From NCBI RefSeq assembly GCF_003937915.1, contig NZ_RHUM01000002.1:422962-486961 (forward strand): a stretch of 64,000 bases of DNA. Reading direction: 5' to 3'. Of this stretch, positions 1 through 8,275 are shown piece by piece. The notes below the pieces were generated by a model that ran no database searches, had not been told where the DNA came from, and saw only the letters and a program-made list of their open reading frames with translations. The number at the start of each line of letters is the position of its first letter. Position 1 is the stretch's first letter. Source of the DNA: Erwinia sp. 198 (GTDB taxonomy: Bacteria; Pseudomonadota; Gammaproteobacteria; Enterobacterales; Enterobacteriaceae). The position numbers were made by a program, and so were the translations under genes.

Positions 1-1
1 G

Positions 2-1843
2 GCATCTTCCGTGCTGCGTCCGGGCTACGACTTCGCGCTGGCCAACTCCACGCTTCAGGCAACGCTCGGCATTGATAAAAACTCCGCTGACTTTCAGTCG
101 CTGCGCACCCAGGCGCGCAGCATCGGCGACAACACGGCGGCCTCGGCCAACGACGCCGCGCAGGCGCAAATCGTTATCGCCAAATCGGGCGCGAACGTTG
201 ACGACATTAAGGCGGCCACGCCGGTAACGCTGAATATGTCGCTGGCAAACAATCGCACGATGGAAGAAAGCGCCGAGCTTTTAATGAGCACGAAAAACGC
301 GTTCGGGCTGGCTAACAGCGAGGTCGCGCACCTGGGCGACGTGATATCCGCGACGCTCAATAAAACCGCGACAAAATTCGACGACCTGAGCGACGCCATG
401 CCCTACGTCGCATCGGTGGCAAAAAACGCTAAGGTCAGCGCCGAGCAGACGGCGGCGATGATTGGCGCGCTGGCAAACAACGGCACCACCGGCAGCATGG
501 CCGGGACGGGCATTCGCGCCATGCTGCTGCGCGTGCAGGGGCCGACCGGCGAGGCGTTTAAGGCGATTAAAGAGCTGGGCGTGAAGACCGCCGACGGCAA
601 GGGCAACCTGCGGCCGTTTTTCACCATCCTGAAGGAGATGCAAAAGTCCTTTGATAAAAACAGGCTCGGCGATACCCAGCAGGCGGAATACCTGAAGACC
701 ATCTTCGGCGAGGAGGCCGCGTCGGCAGCCGTCACGCTGATGAAATCCGCCGCCAGCGGCCAGCTTGATAAACTGACGAAAACCTTTAAAGGCTCGGACG
801 GCAGCACGGCGAAGCTGGTCAGCGTGCAGCAGGACAACCTCGGCGGCGATCTTAAAGAACTGCAGTCGGCCAAAGAGGCTATCGGCACCGATCTGTTTGA
901 CGGCCTCGATAAGACCCTGCGCTCGCTGACAAAGCAAACCACGAAATTTTTGCTGAACGTGGACGGCTGGATCCAGAAAAACCCAATGCTGGCAAAGGGG
1001 ATGGCCCTGGCCGCCACGGCGGGACTGGTTTTAGTGGGCGCGATTGGTGCGATTGGCCTTGTCGCCTGGCCGGTGATTACCGGCGTTAATGCGCTTATCG
1101 GCGGCGCGGGCCTGCTTCGCACCGCCTTTACCAAAGCGGGCGAGGCTATCGTAACGGAAATGGGCCTTATTTCATGGCCGGTCGTGGCCGTGGTGGCCGC
1201 CGTGGTTGCGGGGGCGCTGCTGATCCGTAAGTACTGGCAGCCGATTAAGGCATTTATGGGCGGCGTGGCCGAGGGCTTTGCTGCCGCGGCGGGGCCAATA
1301 AGCGACGCCTTTGCGCCGCTGAAGCCCGTCCTTGACTGGGTAACTGACAAGGTAAAGGCCGCATGGAACTGGTTTAAAAAGCTGCTGGAGCCGGTGAAGT
1401 CCACGCAGGCGGAGCTGAAAAACGCCGGGGACATGGGCAAAAAGTTTGGTAACGCGCTGGCCGAGGGGCTGAAGATACCCGGCAAAGCGCTCGACCAGCT
1501 TACGAACGGCATCACGTGGATGCTGGAAAAGCTGCATCTTATCGACAGCAAGTCGGGTGATTTAAAAGACAAGGTGCCGGGCGGCGATCCGAAGGATAAG
1601 CACGACCCGGTCGCGCCGAACGGCCTGCCGTGGAGCCTGGCCGATACCGGCCCCGCCTATAAGCCGGTAACGTCCCCGGCTGCGGGCGGCTACAGCGACC
1701 AGAGCCAGAACAACTATCAGTACGATATCCACATGCATCCGGGCATGACCAAAGACGACGCGCTGGCGCTGATGGCGCAGCAGCAGGCGCGCAACGACCG
1801 CAACCGCCAGGCGCAGCAGCGCAGCAAAATGGGATGGGAATAA
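2..1843 (+). CDS. T: Phage tail tape measure protein (gpT-like), 5' end outside window
   Basis: The reading frame is open from the first bases of the window, so the start lies upstream; about 613 residues remain, against roughly 815 for P2 gpT. The N-terminal half carries the repetitive Ala/Thr-rich segment typical of TP901-type tape measure proteins (for example the AGTGIRAMLLRVQGP stretch). Hydrophobic segments follow at about residues 325-355 and 385-405, and the C-terminus is charged. In P2-like phages this protein sets tail length and sits inside the tail tube before DNA ejection. It is followed directly by gpU and gpD, the canonical P2 order. Assignment rests on family features and gene order. 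Confidence 0.93.
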   Translation, partial: ASSVLRPGYDFALANSTLQATLGIDKNSADFQSLRTQARSIGDNTAASANDAAQAQIVIAKSGANVDDIKAATPVTLNMSLANNRTMEESAELLMSTKNAFGLANSEVAHLGDVISATLNKTATKFDDLSDAMPYVASVAKNAKVSAEQTAAMIGALANNGTTGSMAGTGIRAMLLRVQGPTGEAFKAIKELGVKTADGKGNLRPFFTILKEMQKSFDKNRLGDTQQAEYLKTIFGEEAASAAVTLMKSAASGQLDKLTKTFKGSDGSTAKLVSVQQDNLGGDLKELQSAKEAIGTDLFDGLDKTLRSLTKQTTKFLLNVDGWIQKNPMLAKGMALAATAGLVLVGAIGAIGLVAWPVITGVNALIGGAGLLRTAFTKAGEAIVTEMGLISWPVVAVVAAVVAGALLIRKYWQPIKAFMGGVAEGFAAAAGPISDAFAPLKPVLDWVTDKVKAAWNWFKKLLEPVKSTQAELKNAGDMGKKFGNALAEGLKIPGKALDQLTNGITWMLEKLHLIDSKSGDLKDKVPGGDPKDKHDPVAPNGLPWSLADTGPAYKPVTSPAAGGYSDQSQNNYQYDIHMHPGMTKDDALALMAQQQARNDRNRQAQQRSKMGWE

Positions 1844-1845
1844 AC

Positions 1846-2373
1846 ATGATGATGATTTACGGGCTGCTGCCGTTTATGCGCCAGACGCTGCCCTATTCGG
1901 ACATGCAGCAGAATATCGACTACCGCTGGCCCACAAACAGCCGCGTCGGGCAGCGGGCGTCGGCGCAGTTTCTCGGCGTGGGCGATGAAAAAATTACCCT
2001 GACCGGCGAGCTGCGCCCGGAAGTCACGGGCGGCGCAATCTCATTGCTGAGCTTTAAGCTGCTGGCCGACGAGGGGCGGGCATGGCCGCTGATTGGCGGC
2101 AACGGCACCATTTACGGGATGTACGTCACGGAGAACTTTTCGGCCTCGCACAGCGAGTTTTTAAGCAACGGCAGCGCGTTGAAAATCACCTTTACGCTGA
2201 GCCTGAAGCGCGTTGACGAGTCGTTAACGTCGATGTTCGGCGACCTGCAGAAGCAGGCCGACGGGCTGATAAGCGGCGCGGGCAGCCTGCCCAGCCAGGT
2301 CACATCGGTTATCAGCCAGGCGAAAACCACCGCCGCCAGCGTGAGCGCAACCGTGGGCGGGCTGCTGTCATGA
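1846..2373 (+). CDS. U: P2 gpU-like tail completion protein
   Basis: 175 residues. The FMRQTLPY motif near the N-terminus followed by YRWPTNSRVG is characteristic of P2 gpU, which helps terminate the contractile tail. An in-frame ATG at 1834 lies inside the end of gene T. I chose the ATG at 1846 because gpU proteins begin only a few residues before the hydrophobic GLLPFMRQTLPY segment; 1849 and 1852 are also possible. The gene lies between T and D, and its stop overlaps the D start (ATGA), indicating translational coupling in the late tail operon. Confidence 0.92.
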   Translation: MMMIYGLLPFMRQTLPYSDMQQNIDYRWPTNSRVGQRASAQFLGVGDEKITLTGELRPEVTGGAISLLSFKLLADEGRAWPLIGGNGTIYGMYVTENFSASHSEFLSNGSALKITFTLSLKRVDESLTSMFGDLQKQADGLISGAGSLPSQVTSVISQAKTTAASVSATVGGLLS

Positions 2374-3533
2374 GCATCAGCAGCATGGCAATACAGGCGG
2401 GCGCGCAGATGGCCCCGGACTTTATGCTGTCGGTCAACTCCAGGGACGTTACGGCCAATATCCGCGCCCGGCTTATCTCGCTGACGCTGACGGATAACCG
2501 GGGATTTGAGGCCGACCAGCTCGACCTTGAGCTGGACGACGCCGACGGGCTGCTGGCGATGCCGGTGCGCGGCGCGGTGATTAAGCTGTTTCTCGGCTGG
2601 AAAGGACAGGCGCTGGTCGGCAAGGGCGAGTTTACCGTGGACGAGGTGGAGCACCACGGCGCGCCGGACACCATGACCATCCGGGCGCGTAGCGCGGACT
2701 TTCGCGGGACGCTTAACTCGCGGCGCGAGGCGTCGTATCACGATACCACCCTGGGCGAAGTCGTGAAGCAGATAGCCGGACGCAACAAGCTAAGCCCCGT
2801 GCTGGCCGCCGGTTTCGCCACGCAGGCGGTGAGCCATATCGACCAGACGCAGGAAACCGACGCGGCGTTCCTGACGCGCCTTGCCACGCTGTACGGCGCG
2901 GTGGCCGCCGTGAAAGCAGGAAAGCTGCTGTTCCTGCGTCCGGGCAGCGGCGTAACGGCCAGCGGCAAACCGATCCCGCAGCTGAACATTACGCGACAGG
3001 ACGGCGACCGGCACAGCTTCAGCATTGCCGACCGGGGCGCGTATACCGGCGTGTCGGCCAGCTGGCTGCACACTAGAGATCCGAAGCCGAAGAAGGTAAA
3101 GGTGAAGCGCAAGCCGAAGGAAAAGCACCTGCGCGCGCTGGAGCATCCGGCGGCCAGAAAGAAAAAGGCCACCGCTACCAAAACCCCGGAGGCAAAGGAA
3201 GGCGACTATCTGGCCGGCACGGAAGATAACGTGTTTACGCTGACCACGGTTTACGCCACCAAAGCCGCCGCCATGCGGGCCGCAAAGGCAAAATGGGACA
3301 AGCTGCAGCGCGGCGTCGCCGAGTTTTCGCTGACGCTGGCAATGGGCCGGGCAGATCTCTTCCCGGAAACGCCGGTAAGGGTAAGCGGGTTTAAGGCGGT
3401 GATCGACGCGCAGCCGTGGCTAATCAGCAAGGTAATGCACAGCCTGAGCGGCAGCGGCTACACGACGGCGCTGGAGTTTGAGGTGTTTTTATCTGATGTC
3501 GACTACGATACGGAAGACGGTGAAACAGGGTGA
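2370..3533 (+). CDS. D: P2 gpD-like tail protein (baseplate hub/late control D)
   Basis: 387 residues, close to P2 gpD (387). The sequence opens with a beta-rich domain (DFMLSVNSRDVTANIRARLISLTLTDNRGFEADQLDLELDDADG) typical of the phage late control D / VgrG-like hub fold, and has a Lys/Arg-rich linker at about residues 235-275. The protein is a structural hub at the tail tip. Its start overlaps the end of U by four bases. It is the last structural gene before ogr, as in P2. Confidence 0.93.
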   Translation: MSISSMAIQAGAQMAPDFMLSVNSRDVTANIRARLISLTLTDNRGFEADQLDLELDDADGLLAMPVRGAVIKLFLGWKGQALVGKGEFTVDEVEHHGAPDTMTIRARSADFRGTLNSRREASYHDTTLGEVVKQIAGRNKLSPVLAAGFATQAVSHIDQTQETDAAFLTRLATLYGAVAAVKAGKLLFLRPGSGVTASGKPIPQLNITRQDGDRHSFSIADRGAYTGVSASWLHTRDPKPKKVKVKRKPKEKHLRALEHPAARKKKATATKTPEAKEGDYLAGTEDNVFTLTTVYATKAAAMRAAKAKWDKLQRGVAEFSLTLAMGRADLFPETPVRVSGFKAVIDAQPWLISKVMHSLSGSGYTTALEFEVFLSDVDYDTEDGETG

Positions 3534-3626
3534 TACAATCATAAATTAAAATTTGCAAGTTAAAGTTTGATTATGCAAAATCCAAACACCCCTACCCCGC
3601 TTCGCTTTTTAAAGGTTAATTCGACA

Positions 3627-3845
3627 ATGATGCATTGCCCACTTTGCCAGACCGCTGCCCATGCCAAAAGCAGCCGCTATATCTCACGCGAGACTAAAGA
3701 ACGCTATCATCAGTGCCAGAACATCAACTGCAGCTGCACTTTCAAAACACATGAAAGCATCGCGGGTATGATCGTCTCGCCAGGACAAACTAATAAGGTA
3801 CCGAGCTTTACCCATAACGCGCAACAGCCTTCCCTGCTCCATTGA
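3627..3845 (+). CDS. ogr: Ogr/Delta-type zinc-finger late gene activator
   Basis: 72 residues when started at the ATG at 3627, the same length as P2 Ogr. An upstream in-frame ATG at 3567 would add 20 residues that Ogr proteins lack; an AAAGG at 3611-3615 supports the downstream start. The MMHCPLC...C-Q-x4-C arrangement supplies the four cysteines of the Ogr zinc finger, with the conserved SRYIS..TKERYHQCQN segment. In P2-like phages Ogr binds upstream of late promoters and contacts the RNA polymerase alpha subunit, switching on capsid, lysis and tail operons. A terminator follows at once. Confidence 0.93.
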   Translation: MMHCPLCQTAAHAKSSRYISRETKERYHQCQNINCSCTFKTHESIAGMIVSPGQTNKVPSFTHNAQQPSLLH

Positions 3846-3850
3846 TTATG

Positions 3851-3872
3851 CCCGCGAAAGCGGGTTTTTTAC
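3851..3872 (+). terminator. Rho-independent terminator after ogr
   Basis: CCCGC-GAAA-GCGGG stem-loop followed by six T, five bases after the ogr stop codon. It closes the late tail/ogr transcript and separates it from the integrase promoter. Confidence 0.85.
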
Positions 3873-3959
3873 TCGCTTCAACGCTAAAGCCTCGACTTCT
3901 TATTGATTGCCAAAACATTCTTCATTAAGCCCTTTTGTATGAAAGCCAAAAATCAAACA

Positions 3960-3988
3960 TTGAATACTGTTTTTATATACAGTATTTT
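3960..3988 (+). promoter_or_regulatory. LexA-overlapped promoter of the integrase gene
   Basis: A 20-bp near-consensus SOS box, TACTGTTTTTATATACAGTA, occupies 3965-3984. It sits between a candidate -35 (TTGAAT, 3960-3965) and -10 (TATTTT, 3983-3988) with 17-bp spacing, so bound LexA would cover the promoter. The integrase ATG is 29 bases downstream of the box. The box is read directly from the sequence; SOS control of the integrase is inferred. Confidence 0.85.
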
Positions 3989-4013
3989 GATGCTTTTATT
4001 TTCAGGCGGCTCT

Positions 4014-5105
4014 ATGGCAATCAGAAAACAGAAAGATGGGAAATGGCTTTGTGAATGTTATCCACATGGCCGCGAAGGCAAGCGCATCAGGAAACAATTT
4101 AAAACGCGTACTGAAGCCATCGCTTATGAAAATTTTCAAATGGTAGAAGCAAAAACCAAGCCCTGGTTGGGCGATAAAGAAGATCGCCGTAAGCTAAGTG
4201 AGCTTATTAGTTTGTGGTACAAGCTTCATGGATGCTCACTTGGAGATAAAAAAGGCCGCCTAGGAAAATTGCATATTATTTGTCGGGGCTTGGGAGATCC
4301 GGTTGCCACATCTATAACTGCTAAAGACTGGGCACACTATCGCGAACGCCGTCTAAGCGGTTTGATTGAAAACGGTTATAAAACCAGTGAGAAATCGTTG
4401 AAAGTGAAAGTCGGTACGGTCAATCGTGAGCACTGCTTTTTAAGAGCGGTGTTTAACGAGCTGGAACGGCTGGGAGAAATTAACTATCCCAATCCGCTTA
4501 AAAATATTCGCGAATTTGACGATCCTGAAAAAGAGATGGCGTGGCTCACCGATGCTCAAATCTTACGCTTGCTTGCAGCCTGTGAACTACACGGCAACCC
4601 AGAGTTAACACTGATAGTCAAAATTTGTTTATCTACAGGCGCGCGCTGGAGCGAAGCCGCAGGGCTGAAAGCGAGCCAGATATCTCCGAATAAAATCACG
4701 TTCATTAACACCAAAGGCAAGAAAAACCGTACGGTTCCTATCGGGGATGATTTGTATAACGAACTTAAAGATAAAGAAGGCAAGTTTTTCTCAGAGTGCT
4801 ATCGGCAGTTTTACCGCGTGATACGTCTGGCCGAAATAACTTTACCAGAAGGCCAGATGAGCCACGTTCTGCGTCACAGCTTTGCCAGTCACTTTATGAT
4901 GGCCGGAGGTAATATCGTGGTATTACAACGCATCCTGGGGCATTCCGATATCAGGGTAACTATGCGTTATGCGCACTTTGCGCCTGACCATTTGGAAGAG
5001 GCCGTGACCAACAATCCGCTGGCAAGAATGGCTCGCCAAAATGGCGACAAAATGGCGGCACAGAATCCTACAGGGAGCAATACGGTACAATTGGGTGAGG
5101 TTTAA
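4014..5105 (+). CDS. int: P2/186-type tyrosine integrase
   Basis: 363 residues from the ATG at 4014, preceded by AGGCGG. An upstream in-frame start at 3903 would add a 37-residue hydrophobic tail and would place the LexA box inside the gene, so it was rejected. The N-terminal MAIRKQKDGKWLCECYPHGREGKRIRKQF arm-binding domain is typical of P2-like integrases. Tyrosine recombinase residues are present: Arg in TGARWSEA, Lys in the GKKNRTVP beta-hairpin, HxxR-type LRHSFASHF, LGHSDIRVT, and the nucleophile Tyr in MRYAHFAP. It catalyses integration and excision at the sdsR locus just downstream. Unlike P2, where int faces ogr across attP, here int is co-oriented with ogr. Confidence 0.95.
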   Translation: MAIRKQKDGKWLCECYPHGREGKRIRKQFKTRTEAIAYENFQMVEAKTKPWLGDKEDRRKLSELISLWYKLHGCSLGDKKGRLGKLHIICRGLGDPVATSITAKDWAHYRERRLSGLIENGYKTSEKSLKVKVGTVNREHCFLRAVFNELERLGEINYPNPLKNIREFDDPEKEMAWLTDAQILRLLAACELHGNPELTLIVKICLSTGARWSEAAGLKASQISPNKITFINTKGKKNRTVPIGDDLYNELKDKEGKFFSECYRQFYRVIRLAEITLPEGQMSHVLRHSFASHFMMAGGNIVVLQRILGHSDIRVTMRYAHFAPDHLEEAVTNNPLARMARQNGDKMAAQNPTGSNTVQLGEV

Positions 5106-5180
5106 GTGGTTGATTTAGCTATAAGTTACTGTTTTAAAACCCCAACCAAAAAAAGACCAAAGACGATTCCTGTCTTTGGT
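5106..5180. other. Likely prophage right attachment site region (attR)
   Basis: The prophage must end between the integrase stop codon and the intact sdsR gene. The core probably overlaps the sdsR terminator stem, since this sRNA locus is a known prophage insertion site in Salmonella. The exact core cannot be defined because the left junction is outside the window. Confidence 0.5.
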
Positions 5181-5248
5181 CCAGGGGAATGGCTCTGGTA
5201 AGAGCCGTGCGCTAAAAGTTGGCATTTATGCAGGCTATGACGCCTTGC
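5148..5248 (-). ncRNA. sdsR: SdsR (RyeB) small RNA
   Basis: The minus strand matches my recollection of the enterobacterial SdsR: it starts GCAAGGCG, continues with the highly conserved GCCAACTTTTAGCGCACGG core, a GGCTCT..AGAGCC stem, CCCCTGGACC, and ends in a GGACCAAAGAC/GTCTTTGGTC terminator with a T-run. About 101 nt against ~104 in E. coli. It lies immediately 3' of yebY, the same neighbour as in E. coli. SdsR is a sigma-S-dependent, Hfq-binding sRNA of stationary phase; ompD and mutS are among its described targets. The terminator stem differs from E. coli by compensatory changes. The pphA side is replaced by the prophage. Confidence 0.93.
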
Positions 5249-5255
5249 TCTTTAT

Positions 5256-5262
5256 AAGGTAG
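5256..5262 (-). promoter_or_regulatory. Sigma-S-type -10 element of sdsR
   Basis: On the minus strand CTACCTT stands at -14 to -8 relative to the inferred +1 at 5248. A C preceding a TA-x-x-T hexamer is the extended -10 preferred by RpoS. No clear -35 is seen, which is usual for such promoters. Confidence 0.65.
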
Positions 5263-5374
5263 TACAGGCGCGGGGTTTTTCCAGCTGTAGGGTTCAGGGC
5301 CAGCTAAAATATGACAGGTCTGTGATCGTAACGGCAGAAACAGTGACGAGATGGCAGGAATGGATAATTACTGC

Positions 5375-5404
5375 TACCGCGCTGGCCGGGCAGCCAGCGC
5401 GGTA
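5375..5404 (-). terminator. Strong hairpin downstream of yebY
   Basis: A 12-bp perfect inverted repeat (5375-5386 / 5393-5404) with a six-base loop lies directly after the yebY stop codon. It lacks a good T-run on either strand, so it may stabilise the 3' end rather than act as a classic intrinsic terminator. Confidence 0.5.
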
Positions 5405-5410
5405 AAACGT

Positions 5411-5749
5411 TTAATCACACAGCTTTTGCGCACGCTCAATAATTGGCGTCAGGCTCTTTTTCTGGCCCGGCTGCGCAGGGTCGTCAATCTGGATAACGTC
5501 AATCGGCTGGCCTTTTACCTGCCCGCTTTTCAGCTGCTGCTTTGCGATATCGTTCAGCGGATACTGCATCAGCGTGCTGGGATTAATTGCGTACAGCGCG
5601 CCGTCTTTGGTGCAGGTCAGCATCACCTCTTCGCGGTTAAAGGCCCATTTGTCCTTGCCAACTTCAAAGCGGCTGACGGTAATAACCTCTGACGCCATCG
5701 CGCTGGAACAAAAACTTAAAGCTAGCATCAGGCCGACTAATTTTTTCAT
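5411..5749 (-). CDS. yebY: YebY, secreted DUF2511 protein
   Basis: 112 residues with a clear Sec signal peptide ([19 protein letters not shown]) and a small mature domain with two cysteines (in MLTCTKDG and AQKLCD) that could form a disulfide. It is the third gene of the copC-copD-yebY set; in enterobacteria these genes are grouped with periplasmic copper handling. Its molecular function is not established from sequence. It starts 49 bases after the copD stop and is probably co-transcribed. Confidence 0.9.
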   Translation of the reverse strand: MKKLVGLMLALSFCSSAMASEVITVSRFEVGKDKWAFNREEVMLTCTKDGALYAINPSTLMQYPLNDIAKQQLKSGQVKGQPIDVIQIDDPAQPGQKKSLTPIIERAQKLCD

Positions 5750-5798
5750 GATGTTGCACTACCTCTTGTAAAAACGCCCAACAGCAGGCGGTAAAAAT

Positions 5799-6677
5799 TC
5801 AGGCTGGTTCCAGAGTAGCAAAGACGCTCACCAGCGCTATCACCAACGCGGCAAGCAGCAGCTCGGCCAGCGTGGTCAGGATAAAAAGGTGACGGGCGCG
5901 CTCCCCGTCGGGCTGAAAGCGCGGCACCAGCCAGTAACGATTAAACAGCGCGACACCGCACATCATCGCTACCAACAGCGCTTTCAGCAGCAACAGCTGG
6001 CTGTAGCGTCCAAATGCCGGCGGCCAGCCAGGCAGCAGAATAAAAGCGTCAATCGTGCCGCTGGCAATAACCAGCGCCACGGCCAGGTGACCGTAACGGG
6101 AAAAACGCATCAGCGTACGGATAGCGTCATAGCCCGCCGGAAACCGCGTCATATCGCGCATCAAAATCACTACCGGGAGCAGGCCGCCCGCCCAGAAGGC
6201 AGCCGACAGCAGATGTACGCTATGATTCAGACGCTGTAGCCAACCGGCCGCGCCATCCAGCATGGTCGCATGGCCCACAAAGGCCAGCCCAACCAGCTGC
6301 CCCGCCCCACTCAGTAATAACAGCCACTGCCGTAGCTGTCCCCTGGCTGATAAGGCGACAACGCCCAACAGCGCGGCGAGCAGCTGCCATTGCCAGGCCT
6401 GCCCGAAACGCGTTTGCAGCACTGCCTGCCAGACGGCGCTATCGCCAATATCGCGCCAGCCGTCGGCCATCAGGCCGGTTTGCGCCACCAGCAGCATTAT
6501 CGCCGTGACCAGCGCAAGCAGCGAAGCCGCAACCAGCAGCCGGCAAAGACGCCGTGCCAGATACGGTCGGAAACGCGCGGGCGCCAACAGCGTGGTGTAG
6601 ATTGCGCCGCCCGTCAGCGTCATCAACGCGGCAAAATGCAGCCAGCGAGAAAGCTGATAAAACAGGCTGAGAGACAT
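5799..6677 (-). CDS. copD: Copper resistance D family membrane protein (YebZ/CopD)
   Basis: 292 residues, with about eight predicted hydrophobic helices throughout and conserved histidines in membrane segments (LSRWLHFAALMTLTGG near the N-terminus, LNHSVHLLSAAFWAGG in the middle) as in the CopD family. The family is thought to move copper across the inner membrane together with CopC. The start codon follows the copC stop by one base, indicating translational coupling. Equivalent to E. coli YebZ. Confidence 0.92.
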   Translation of the reverse strand: MSLSLFYQLSRWLHFAALMTLTGGAIYTTLLAPARFRPYLARRLCRLLVAASLLALVTAIMLLVAQTGLMADGWRDIGDSAVWQAVLQTRFGQAWQWQLLAALLGVVALSARGQLRQWLLLLSGAGQLVGLAFVGHATMLDGAAGWLQRLNHSVHLLSAAFWAGGLLPVVILMRDMTRFPAGYDAIRTLMRFSRYGHLAVALVIASGTIDAFILLPGWPPAFGRYSQLLLLKALLVAMMCGVALFNRYWLVPRFQPDGERARHLFILTTLAELLLAALVIALVSVFATLEPA

Positions 6678-6678
6678 G

Positions 6679-7041
6679 TTACTTCACGCTAAAGGTGTAG
6701 GTTCCTTTAGTTTTATGACCATCAACCGACAGCACATGCCAGCTGACCTGATACTGTCCGCTGCTCAGCGGCTTCGCCAGCGGCACGATCAGCTGATTAT
6801 GCTGTTTTGGCGCTCGTTCGACCTCAGAGAGCGGCATGGCATGCTGCTGAGCGTTCGTGACCTCAACGCCGCTGAAAGCCGGTTCGATATCTTCCGAAAA
6901 CGTCAGCGTCAACGCCTGCGGCGAAGCTTCCACATTGGCATTCGCTGCCGGGTACTGGCTTTTAAGGTGGGCATGAGCAGAAACCTGCTGTGAAAAAGCG
7001 GCGGCACTCAGCGCCAGCGCGAAAATCATTGACCTACGCAT
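6679..7041 (-). CDS. copC: Periplasmic copper-binding protein (YobA/CopC)
   Basis: 120 residues from the ATG at 7041, preceded by GGGA at good distance; an in-frame ATG at 7080 would place 13 extra residues before the signal peptide. After the signal peptide (...AAFSQQVSA) the mature protein begins HAHLKSQYPA, giving the N-terminal histidine that binds Cu(II) in CopC proteins. The C-terminal WHVLSVDGHKTKGTYTF segment carries the second family signature. A compact beta-barrel copper chaperone in the periplasm, first gene of the copC-copD-yebY operon. Confidence 0.92.
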   Translation of the reverse strand: MRRSMIFALALSAAAFSQQVSAHAHLKSQYPAANANVEASPQALTLTFSEDIEPAFSGVEVTNAQQHAMPLSEVERAPKQHNQLIVPLAKPLSSGQYQVSWHVLSVDGHKTKGTYTFSVK

Positions 7042-7199
7042 TGAATCCATCCCGTTTGGTGCAGCCTGGGGCTGCGACAAGGCCGAAAGAATACTCCGCT
7101 ACCAATAAAGTGTCGAGTCGTTAAGGGCTTTACTCCGCCGTCAGGCTTGCGAAACGCGGCCGTCTGCTTTATTTTTGCCGCGAGTCAATGGAGGCCATC

Positions 7200-7430
7200 A
7201 TGAACTACAATCTGGCGGTGCTGCCGCAGGAAGAAAAAGACAAAATTAATGTTGATATAGCTGCCGCAGGCGTGGCGTTTAAAGAGCGCTACAATATGCC
7301 GGTCGTGGCGGAAATGGTGGAGCGCGAGCAGCCGGAAGCCCTGCGCGACTGGTTTCGTCAGCGGCTGACGCATTATCGACAGGCATCGCTCAGCCTTTCC
7401 CGCCTGCCGTATGAGCCGAAGCAAAAATAG
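7200..7430 (+). CDS. holE: DNA polymerase III theta subunit
   Basis: 76 residues, the same length as E. coli HolE. The [31 protein letters not shown] block and the [11 protein letters not shown]-terminus are diagnostic. The start at 7200 follows GGAGG; an in-frame ATG at 7188 is too early. Theta binds and stabilises the epsilon proofreading subunit in the polymerase core. Confidence 0.96.
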   Translation: MNYNLAVLPQEEKDKINVDIAAAGVAFKERYNMPVVAEMVEREQPEALRDWFRQRLTHYRQASLSLSRLPYEPKQK

Positions 7431-7504
7431 TTACGCGAATAACTTGTGTTTCCTGGTCGCTTCGGTTGAGATAACGTCTCAAAAACCGTATTGCGAGTAT
7501 ATTT

Positions 7505-8263
7505 ATGTCCGTCTGGAGCATCGCCGCCGCGCAATCAGGGTCTCGTCCCGGAGAAATCGAGTGGAATATAGAGCGCCATCTGGCTTTTGTTCGTCAGGCC
7601 GCTGAACATCAGGTTGATTTACTGCTGTTCCCGGAGCTTTCCATCACTGGTTATGAGCTTGCGCTCGCCAGCCAGCTGGCGATGTCGATAGACGATGTGC
7701 GCCTTAACGCTTTTGCCGAAGCGGCGACCGAATACCGTATGAGTATTGTTACCGGCGTTCCTTTGCAGGATGGCGATAAAATACGCCTTTGCGCGCTGGC
7801 TTTTTTGCCTGACGGCACACGCCTGGCCTATTTTAAACGAAATCTGATAGAGGCGGAAAAGCCCTTCTTCCATCCCGGACAAAGCGTTCCCGTGTTCGGC
7901 TACCAACATCATCATGTGGCGATGGCGGTCTGTGCCGATATCAGCGTGGAAGACTACGCACGCGACGCCGCGCATCGTGGCGCTAATCTTTATGCCACCA
8001 GCGTGCTCCTTTCTGAAAAAGGTTATCACAAGGATTGCGAATACCTGGCGCGCTGGTCGCGCAAGTTCAATATTGCCGTGCTGATGGCTAACCACGCTCT
8101 GCCTACGGGCGGTTTTGACAGCGCAGGGCAAAGTGCCGTCTGGGATGAAAATGGTCAGCAGGTTATCGCCGGTGGTCGTGGCGAGCAGCTGGTTATCGCC
8201 CGACGTCAGGACAGCAAATGGCAGGGCGAAGTGCACGATTTACGCACGGCTACCGCCCCCTGA
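7505..8263 (+). CDS. Nitrilase-superfamily carbon-nitrogen hydrolase (YobB-like)
   Basis: 252 residues. The nitrilase catalytic triad is visible: Glu44 in LLFPELSITGYE, Lys111 in YFKRNLIEAEK and the nucleophile Cys143 in MAVCADIS. The protein occupies the position of E. coli yobB between holE and exoX, which is shorter (about 218 residues). Family members hydrolyse nitriles, amides or carbamoyl groups; the substrate cannot be read from the sequence. exoX starts 12 bases downstream, so the two are probably co-transcribed. Confidence 0.85.
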   Translation: MSVWSIAAAQSGSRPGEIEWNIERHLAFVRQAAEHQVDLLLFPELSITGYELALASQLAMSIDDVRLNAFAEAATEYRMSIVTGVPLQDGDKIRLCALAFLPDGTRLAYFKRNLIEAEKPFFHPGQSVPVFGYQHHHVAMAVCADISVEDYARDAAHRGANLYATSVLLSEKGYHKDCEYLARWSRKFNIAVLMANHALPTGGFDSAGQSAVWDENGQQVIAGGRGEQLVIARRQDSKWQGEVHDLRTATAP

Positions 8264-8275
8264 AAGAGAGAAATT

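Noticed and set aside
5106..5260. tRNA gene at the prophage junction
   Set aside because: No cloverleaf is present; the conserved sequence is the sRNA SdsR.
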